From Vitrella brassicaformis (Eukaryota > Sar > Vitrellaceae): 36,321 nucleotides of DNA. Where the stretch lies: NCBI GenBank assembly GCA_001179505.1, contig CDMY01000653.1, positions 1 to 36,321 of the forward strand, read 5' to 3'. Below the pieces are notes generated by a model. The model had not been told where the DNA came from. It searched no databases and worked only from the letters and a program-made list of their open reading frames with translations. This document shows positions 30,201 through 36,321 of the stretch, one piece after another. Numbering within the stretch: position 1 is the stretch's first letter; the number at the start of each line of letters is the position of its first letter. Position numbers and translations under genes: made by a program.

Positions 30201-32192
30201 GGCGCTCGGCAAGTGGCGCTCCAACGTCACCCTGCAGCCCGCCCAGTCATTGCTGCGGCGCGTCACGGCGTCCCTGCCTGCAATGGCGCACCACTACGGC
30301 CCCGCACAGCTGGCAGGCATCCTTTGGTCGTGGGCGGCACACAGCACGAGCATCGCGTCGCCCACGCAGCTCGCCTCGGTGTGTGCGGCCATCGCGAGAT
30401 CGGTCACTCCCCGGCTGCATGGCGATGTGGATGTGAGGGCGCTGTGTCTGCTGGCCTGGGGTATGGCTCGGGCAGGGGTGAGTGTGCATGAGCCAAACGA
30501 GGCCATTCGGGCGTTCTACCGGGAGATGACGTCAGTGTCTATGGCGCGGCTGCACGAGTTCGGCCCTCGCGACCTCGCGAACCTTGCCTATGCGATGACG
30601 AGTGGCGGTGTGCATGGGAGGGAGGTGTATGAGAGGCTGGCCACGGCGTCGCTCCCAGTGGTGTCCAAGTGTGCGCCGATCGACGCGGCGCATCTGATGT
30701 GGGGCTTCAGCAAGGCGGGATGGCTCCACCCGCCCCTCTTCCGCGCCGTCGCTGACCACCTGCTGTCCACACGAGCTCTCCTGACCCACACCAGCAACGC
30801 AGTGGATGACTCGTATATCGTCTGGAGCGTCCTAGCCTCGGCATTCACCGAGGCCGGTCTCTGTCACGCGCCCCTACTCAACCACATCCGCGAGTGGCTG
30901 ACGCCCCATGTCGTGAGCGGCCGGTTTCCGACAGACAACCTGCTGTCGCTCATTTGGCATTTCGTCAAGAGCGGCATTGACTGCGGGGAGGCCATTCTGC
31001 AGACCGCTGTGGAGCGGCTGGGTCTCAGGGATGGCAATGAGGGCGTCAACACAGAGAGGGGGGAGTGTGTGGGTGTGGGTATGGCGCCGAGCAAGCACCA
31101 CGTGGCGGCATTTCTGTGGTGCCTGGCGATGGCGCGGCAGCTGCCGGCATTCCCTGATGTCGTGCGTGCGGGAATGGGGCGTGACTGGTCGACTCAGTCC
31201 AGGGAACACATCACCGACAAGGAACGAAGCATGGTATGTATGGTCAGTCTGTCTGCTCTCTCACCCTTCCCGACCCACACACAAGCCTTTGCACACCATG
31301 ACACGTGTGTGTGTGTGTGTGTGTGGTGTGCATGTGTGTGTGGGTGCAGATCTACCAAGTGCACCTGGCGTGTGTGGTGGAGGGCCTGGATGAGTCGATG
31401 CGTCTGCACGGCCAGTCACTGGAGGATTGCAAGGCGGCCTACAGCAGCGGCCGGGCGGCACAGCCCACTGAAGCCTTCCCCCGAGGCATCGAGAGTCTCG
31501 CATTACGTCGGGATGCGGCCAAGCGGCCCTGGGAGAGCCACAGGCGGCGTGCAGTGCCGGAGATGTCCAACTTCCACCGTCACATGTCTCGTTTTCTGAC
31601 GGGTTTGGGTGTGCCGCACATCAATGAGGGGGTGACCGAGGAGGGCATCAGTGTGGACATTGAGATACGCGACAACACGGTGTCTGGTGGTGGTGGTGCT
31701 GATGGTGGTGGTGAGACAATCGCCATTGAGCTGGACGGGCCGTCGCACTTCCTCTACCGACTCGACTTGCCTGACGATGCCGACAACAGCGTGTTGAGTG
31801 ACGGTGGACCCACCAGACAGTCGACGGCACACTGCCAGCAGCAGCAGCAGCAGCAAGGGGATGGTGCTAGCAGGGACAACGAGCTGATATCACTCAGGAC
31901 GCCCTCTGCACCACACAAAATGAGGTACACACACAAGACAGACAGACAGACAGACATCCACCGCCAGCCACCTCGTGGATATATGTGTAGGTGGCGGCAT
32001 CCGACGCCCACGACACTGTTCAAGCGGTGGGTGCTGGAGGGCCTGGGGTGGCGAGTGATATCCGTGTCTCTGTTTGAGCTGGATCCGTTGTGGAGTGACC
32101 CGCGGGCGCGGATGGACTACCTCCTGGCACTGTTGCACGCATCACAGTCCCCCTACCTGAGACGGAAAGTGCCGCAGTCGGTGCAGCGGTAG
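27222..32192 (+). CDS. large RAP-domain protein, probable organellar RNA-binding factor
   Basis: Five exons join in phase: 27222-28802, 28887-29294, 29365-31233, 31350-31924, 31991-32192 (1,544 aa). The N-terminus (MNASRVARTATAPLAQRA, then RTLKRRLQR) is basic with no early acid, like a mitochondrial or plastid transit peptide. The middle consists of repeated helical units of the FASTK/OPR kind, with phrases such as ELATITWALAEVGCGSP, ELSHVLWALGKWR, DLANLAYAMTSGGVH and HLMWGFSKAGWLHPP. The C-terminus is a RAP domain (about 1360-1530): GISVDIEIRD, TIAIELDGPSHFLYRLD, and FKRWVLEGLGWRVISVSLFE. RAP proteins act in processing, stability or translation of organellar RNA, often rRNA. Poly-Gln runs lie near 30010-30030 and 31838-31855. 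The first intron is 84 bp and stop-free. Confidence 0.85.
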
Positions 32193-33015
32193 GAAGGGTG
32201 GCTGTCGGGGTGTGTGTGTGTGGTTGGCTAGACAGATAGGCGGATAAACACACGGATGCAGATGCATGTGTGTGCTAGTAGTATGTGTGTGTGTGTGTGT
32301 ACATAGTCTGCTTCACAGAGTCGATCGATTGACTGATATGTCGTCCGACCAATCAAATCAGCCACCCAGTTGTCGTATTGCTCTCACATCGGTCCAGCTA
32401 CCGACAAACACACCTCTCTCTCGCCACTCATCTTACAAATTTAGCTGAGTAGTGAGACACGAGTCCGTTTCTTGCGACCATCCGTGTACTGTACGTGTCT
32501 CGTCACACATGAGGCATCCGTCTCGTCACGCACACGGCAGGGAATCTATCCGTCACCGCTTCGGATTACGAAGAGAAAACGACCAACCGATATAGAATGT
32601 AGGCAACGATGAATAACAATCTCTTGTCGTTCTCTGTTTGCTCTTCCTCCTTGACTCTGCACGAGTGCAGCCTGTGTAGCAGCGGGGCGATCAGCCTCTG
32701 CTTGATCGCCTCTTTGGACCTGTCGAATAGTTCCACTCTCCCGTGGGAAGACGATGGCTGCGGCGGCCGTCGCTCTGAATGCGGCTTATCAAGTGGCCCA
32801 TCGCCCCTCCCATCTCCTCCGGCTTGGGCAGGCCTTGGATGCTCACCGTCTCGAAGAGGATCTCGTCCTGCACGCCATCGTGGAGGTAGGTCTTAACCTT
32901 CGTCGCGCCGATGGCGACGTGTGCGGCGGTGATAACATAGAGCTTGTGGGCTTTGTTGTCGATGGTGCTCCTCACCAGGAGGCCCTTGCCGTATCCCATG
33001 CCGCCATCACGGGGA
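32193..33015. other. convergent intergenic region with coding-like remnant
   Basis: This is the 3' flank of the RAP gene and of the kinase-core fragment. (GT)n occurs near 32284-32300. From about 33050 to 32691 the minus strand has an open frame different from the kinase frame, described separately. The rest shows nothing recognisable. Confidence 0.45.
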
Positions 33016-33062
33016 TCAGCGCCCTCCCGAAGCCCAGCTGCCAAAGGCTGGCCCGCCAGCAC
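32691..33062 (-). pseudogene. coding-like open frame after the kinase core, possible continuation or remnant
   Basis: The frame overlaps the end of the kinase-core fragment in a different register. It reads AGQPLAAGLREGADP, then GYGKGLLVRSTIDNKAHK, then LYVITAAHVAIGATKVKTYL, then GLPKPEEMGGAMGHLISRI, and ends TGA at 32691. Composition is protein-like. AGQPL could continue the kinase C-lobe after a frame break. VITAAHV resembles the histidine motif of trypsin-like proteases, but no other protease motif is visible. It has no independent good start, so I treat it as a fragment. Confidence 0.3.
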
Positions 33063-33655
33063 CCTTGATCATCTCGTACATGACGATGCCTGCAGCACAC
33101 AGGCACCAATTCACGTATGGCACACACATTGGCAGATGTTGTGACAAAAAGTCGACGTACCCAGGGAGACAATGTCGGCCTCTAGTCCGTGGTGCTTCAT
33201 GCCGAGCAGAAACTCTGGGCTCTCGTAGCCCCTCGTGCCGTGGCACACGTAGGTCGGTGGATTGATATTGTGGATGGCAGGGACATGCACGCATCGCGAC
33301 GGTGCTCTCGGGGGGACCGAAATCGCACAGCTTCAACGTCTCCCTAGAGGAAGAAACATACAAAGAGAAAAGCCGTATTTGTGTGTCGGGGCTTCCCTCC
33401 CCCTGTCTGCCGTGTCTTTGTGTGTGTGTTACCGGCCATTGCGCCCCTGCAGCAGCATGTTGTTGGGTTTCACATCCCGGTGGGCGACACCTTTGCTATG
33501 CACATGGGCCAGCGCCTGCAATGCCTGCATCACACACCAGACACACCTTAGCCTTGCCCTGCGTGTCTGTGTATGGTGTCTGTGTCTGTGTGTACCCGGA
33601 ACATGAATCGCTTCACGCGGCGGGGGCCGAACTTGCGGCGGCTGTAACGATCATA
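33016..33655 (-). pseudogene. protein kinase catalytic core fragment with a frame break
   Basis: Exons: 33655-33596, 33524-33433, 33343-33161 and 33089-33016, with consistent phases except for one break. They encode [37 protein letters not shown] (subdomains VIa-VIb), ETLKLCDFG (VII), GTRGYESPEFLLGMKHHGLE (VIII), ADIVSLG and GIVMYEMIKG (IX), then TGA. The shift in reading frame falls at or just after the six-G run 33310-33315: the DFG is in one frame and GTRGYESPE in another. N-lobe and subdomains X-XI are missing here, but they are present just upstream in the neighbouring coiled-coil kinase. This could be a pseudogene, a misplaced block of that gene, or an assembly error. Confidence 0.6.
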
Positions 33656-34737
33656 CTGCACAGTAAGAGAGAAGAACAGTGCATTCGCACCTGCGTCACG
33701 TCGTGTTGATGGGGTTCTGAGCAATCACGATTGTGTGGATGGCAGATACACAGATATAAAATGTAGACAGCCATGTGTCTCGTCTCTGTCTGTGTATCGC
33801 CCCAGCAGCCGCAGCAGCAACCGCAGCAGCAGCCGGTGCAGCGGGAGGGGGCCGGTGGCGGGTAGCTGTCGCCCGCCTCGTGATTCCAATGGAGAAACTC
33901 CTGTGTGGTATACAAATGCAGCAACGTATCAGTGACGCCCGTCTGTCTGTCTGTCTGTCGGTCTGTGTCTCTGCGTGTCTTACAGCTTTGTTGAAGTTGT
34001 CGAAGTACGGGTGGTTGAGGGCGGTCGCAGCAGTGATGCGGTCGTAGGGGTTGAACTTCCACATGCTGCACACACACACAGAATGCTGGATGGGCGTGTG
34101 GAGACACACACACGTGACACACATGTCTCCTCCCGTGTTTGTGGCTCACCTGTACAGCAGTGCGATCTGTTCCTCATCGAGGCGGTCAGCATTTGGGAGA
34201 GTCCGCACGGCAATATGTGGAAACTGAAGGGGACACTTAAACACTTAAACACTATAGTGAGGGAGTGAGGTGAGTGTACCTGGTCGTCACGTGGGGCACA
34301 CCGACCTGGCTGAGAGGGCAGATGATACCGGCTGCGAGTCTGACAAACTCCCAGGCGACTTCCACGCTCTTCCCCCCTCCGCCAGGAAGGACAGCCAGGA
34401 GTCCCGCAACCACCCAAACGGCGACCCCCAAAATGATGCGGCCGGCCTGCAGCACAACAGCATAAACATGAGATAGATACCAGCCCAGACCTTGTGTCTC
34501 CGGAGCAGCTTCAAATTGTTGATCCTTTCAGTGTACGGGCCGCCCGAATCCTCCCTCCTACCATGACGTAGTGGTCGTGTTCGTCACGGACCCTCTCCTT
34601 TCTCCACATGAGCTCCCACAAGCTGCCGCCCCGAACGAGTTCAAACACCATGTAGAAGCGCTTGTTGGCCTCGTCGACCCACGCCCCCTTCATCTCCACG
34701 ACATTGGGATGGTGAAACTTGTCTCCCAGCTCCTGCA

Positions 34738-34773
<36 letters not shown>

Positions 34774-36231
34774 GCGTGCATGAATTAGTATACCCACTTG
34801 TGCAGCGCAGCGCTGCCTGGCTTGCAAGGACCCTTTGCCCCCATGCACCAGTGTGCCCTTGCCTCACTCGTGTGCGACCACTCACCATTTCCCTTTTGTT
34901 CTGGTTGTCCATGTGTCCCTGGTGGCTGAAGTCTTGCACCTTGATGGCCACAGCGAAAGAGGCAATCCCGTGAACACCGGCATGAACATTTCTTGACCTG
35001 AAGATCAAAGATACAGACATCGCATACCATGCTGTTGCTTTCGTCGTCACCAATTCCTCCAGCCTTTCGACTTCCTCGTCGTGCTTTTTGATGGCGGTCG
35101 CCCTTCTGGCACATCAAGGCCCTCTGCGTGCTGGTCACAAAGGAGATACAAGCGTCGCATGTGTGGGAATGTCGTGAGTGCGTACTGAAGCTCTGTGACG
35201 CGCCTCTGTGCCGTTGCGAACACGGGATTCAGCGTCCAGATGGCTTCACTGGACGAAGACACACATACAGAACACCATAACGCCGTGTGTGTGCTGGTGT
35301 TTTGGTTCACTGACTCGTGCTCCTCCTCGGCGTTCTGGATGCGCTCGTTTAGCTGGGCAATCTCGGTCTCTAACAAATCTATGCCTGTGTCACACACACA
35401 TGTGATTTGTGATTTGTGTGGTCCGCACTCAAGCGCACACACGACAAGTGTACAAGCGTCCGTCTGTCTGTCTGTCTGTTTGTGTCAGGAGATGCATTGA
35501 GGTCCTTGGCATTGAGGTCGATCTGTGCCTTGGCGCTGTTGTCGGCTATGGTCCTGGGCACGCACATCCACACACACGTGCACACGTGTTGCAACAGTAA
35601 GGGGAGCGGCTCACTTCTTCGACTGTTTGACCCTCGTCTCGTGGCTCACCAGCTTCTGCTTCAACTCCTGTGTACGCATACAGAGACATCCGCATTCGCG
35701 TGAGGTGAGTATATGTGCGGGCATGAATGCGTTGATCAGTACCTTTATGTTGTGTTGGAGGGCTTTGCGCGTCTCGGTGATCTCTAAAACGTCTAGCTCA
35801 GACTTTGACCTGACTGGACCAACGTGAGTGAGCGCTTACCCCGCCACAAGAGGCCCAGCCTCTACTTGAGCCTCAGCCACGTCTTCTCCGGCACAAACGT
35901 GGCCGCGAGGATGCCTCCCGCCACCAAAGCCGCGCCGACCAACAATCCGAACGCCATAATCTCAGCAAGACCTGACAATGCTGAGTACACCCAATCCCAG
36001 ATGCATCCGAATGCTGCCGAATCGTTGCGATCTCACTGGACACTTGCCTACCGAACGTTGCCCAGTTCCTCATCCACTGCGACGGCTGGCGCCAGCCTAG
36101 GGTCGCCCAAAATCAACTCCACTGCACACATGAGACACAAGAGGGCAGGTGACATTCGCCAGGCTGCTGTGCGTGGTCTGTGGAGGCTGTGTACCTGCGC
36201 CCGTTTGGTGCCTATCGTCCTCACCCTTGCC
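33613..36231 (-). CDS. coiled-coil protein kinase lacking its catalytic core, 5' end incomplete
   Basis: Candidate exons: 36231-36195, 36121-36052, 35809-35743, 35667-35615, 35553-about 35454, about 35384-35315, 35248-35185, 35105-34886, 34732-34562, 34446-34291, 34223-34150, 34065-33984, 33900-33613. The N-terminal part is coiled-coil ([50 protein letters not shown]). The N-lobe follows: FAVAIKV (ATP lysine), [36 protein letters not shown]. The next in-frame exon jumps to [19 protein letters not shown] and [19 protein letters not shown] (subdomains IX-X), then [20 protein letters not shown] (XI). HRD, DFG and APE are absent. The tail has the Cys cluster [13 protein letters not shown]. The junction near 35454/35384 is unresolved in phase. 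Alternatively the last exon splices at 33691 into the core fragment. Confidence 0.55.
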
Positions 36232-36321
36232 CTAGAAGTTGTAAGAATAGGTGGGAGAGAGTCGGGGAGAATGGTGAAGAGAGGATCTGCCGGGCGGTCA
36301 GTCCCGGATAAAGGATTAAGT

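Noticed and set aside
34998-35027. Possible 30-base intron (GTATGC to CTTCAG) before the VAIK exon of the coiled-coil kinase
   Set aside because: It is far shorter than other introns here, and the frame stays open through it, so I treat it as exon sequence.
35873-36073. Short membrane-type peptide ([20 protein letters not shown]) on the minus strand
   Set aside because: It can be joined to the preceding exon only in a frame that has an early stop, and it ends in TAG after about 44 codons. The alternative path into the coiled-coil exon at 35809 keeps phase. It is noted as a possible alternative exon only.

Overview
This is eukaryotic nuclear DNA. Genes lie on both strands and are split by many short introns (about 70-300 bp), most of them GT-AG and rich in (GT)n, (ACACC)n, (CAGA)n and (GGAT)n. 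I infer a photosynthetic alveolate close to the Apicomplexa, such as a chromerid like Vitrella. The reasons are AP2-like domains of apicomplexan style, a RAP-domain protein, a kinase with an HLDLSVEN catalytic loop, a geranylgeranyl-reductase-family enzyme, and a genome that is intron-dense and moderately GC-rich. No sequence comparison was run, so the species is an inference. No ribosomal RNA, tRNA, CRISPR array or complete transposon was recognised. All exon borders below were set by hand, by requiring splice signals and codon phase to agree.

Layout: 1-348 (-) holds two 3'-side exons of a gene leaving the left edge. 1644-4302 (-) is a secreted arylsulfotransferase-like protein, with a pair of inverted repeats outside it. 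4913-15690 (-) is one 30-exon gene of 2,517 codons. It starts with a KDM4-like JmjN-JmjC lysine demethylase module with all metal, 2-oxoglutarate and zinc ligands, followed by an acidic linker, about nine AP2-like units mostly encoded one per exon, and a low-complexity tail. 16497-16838 (+) is a small, probably mitochondrial protein. 18931-21201 (-) is a protein kinase. 21728-24711 (+) is a membrane-anchored FAD-dependent geranylgeranyl-reductase-family enzyme with several GC-AG introns. 25738-26815 (-) is a multi-pass membrane protein. It shares a 406 bp divergent promoter region with 27222-32192 (+), a 1,544-aa organelle-type RAP protein. The right end (33016-36231, -) holds a rearranged kinase locus. 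A coiled-coil kinase there has its N-lobe and the end of its C-lobe but no catalytic core, and the missing core lies downstream with a frame break.

The genes do not form an operon and mostly look functionally unrelated. Three probably act in organelles or membranes (the RAP protein, the small mitochondrial protein and the reductase). The most unusual object is the demethylase/AP2-array fusion. It would put a chromatin-modifying enzyme and a set of DNA-reading modules in one polypeptide. Seven consecutive exons of the array region start and end in phase 1, so the array can grow, shrink or be alternatively spliced without breaking the frame.
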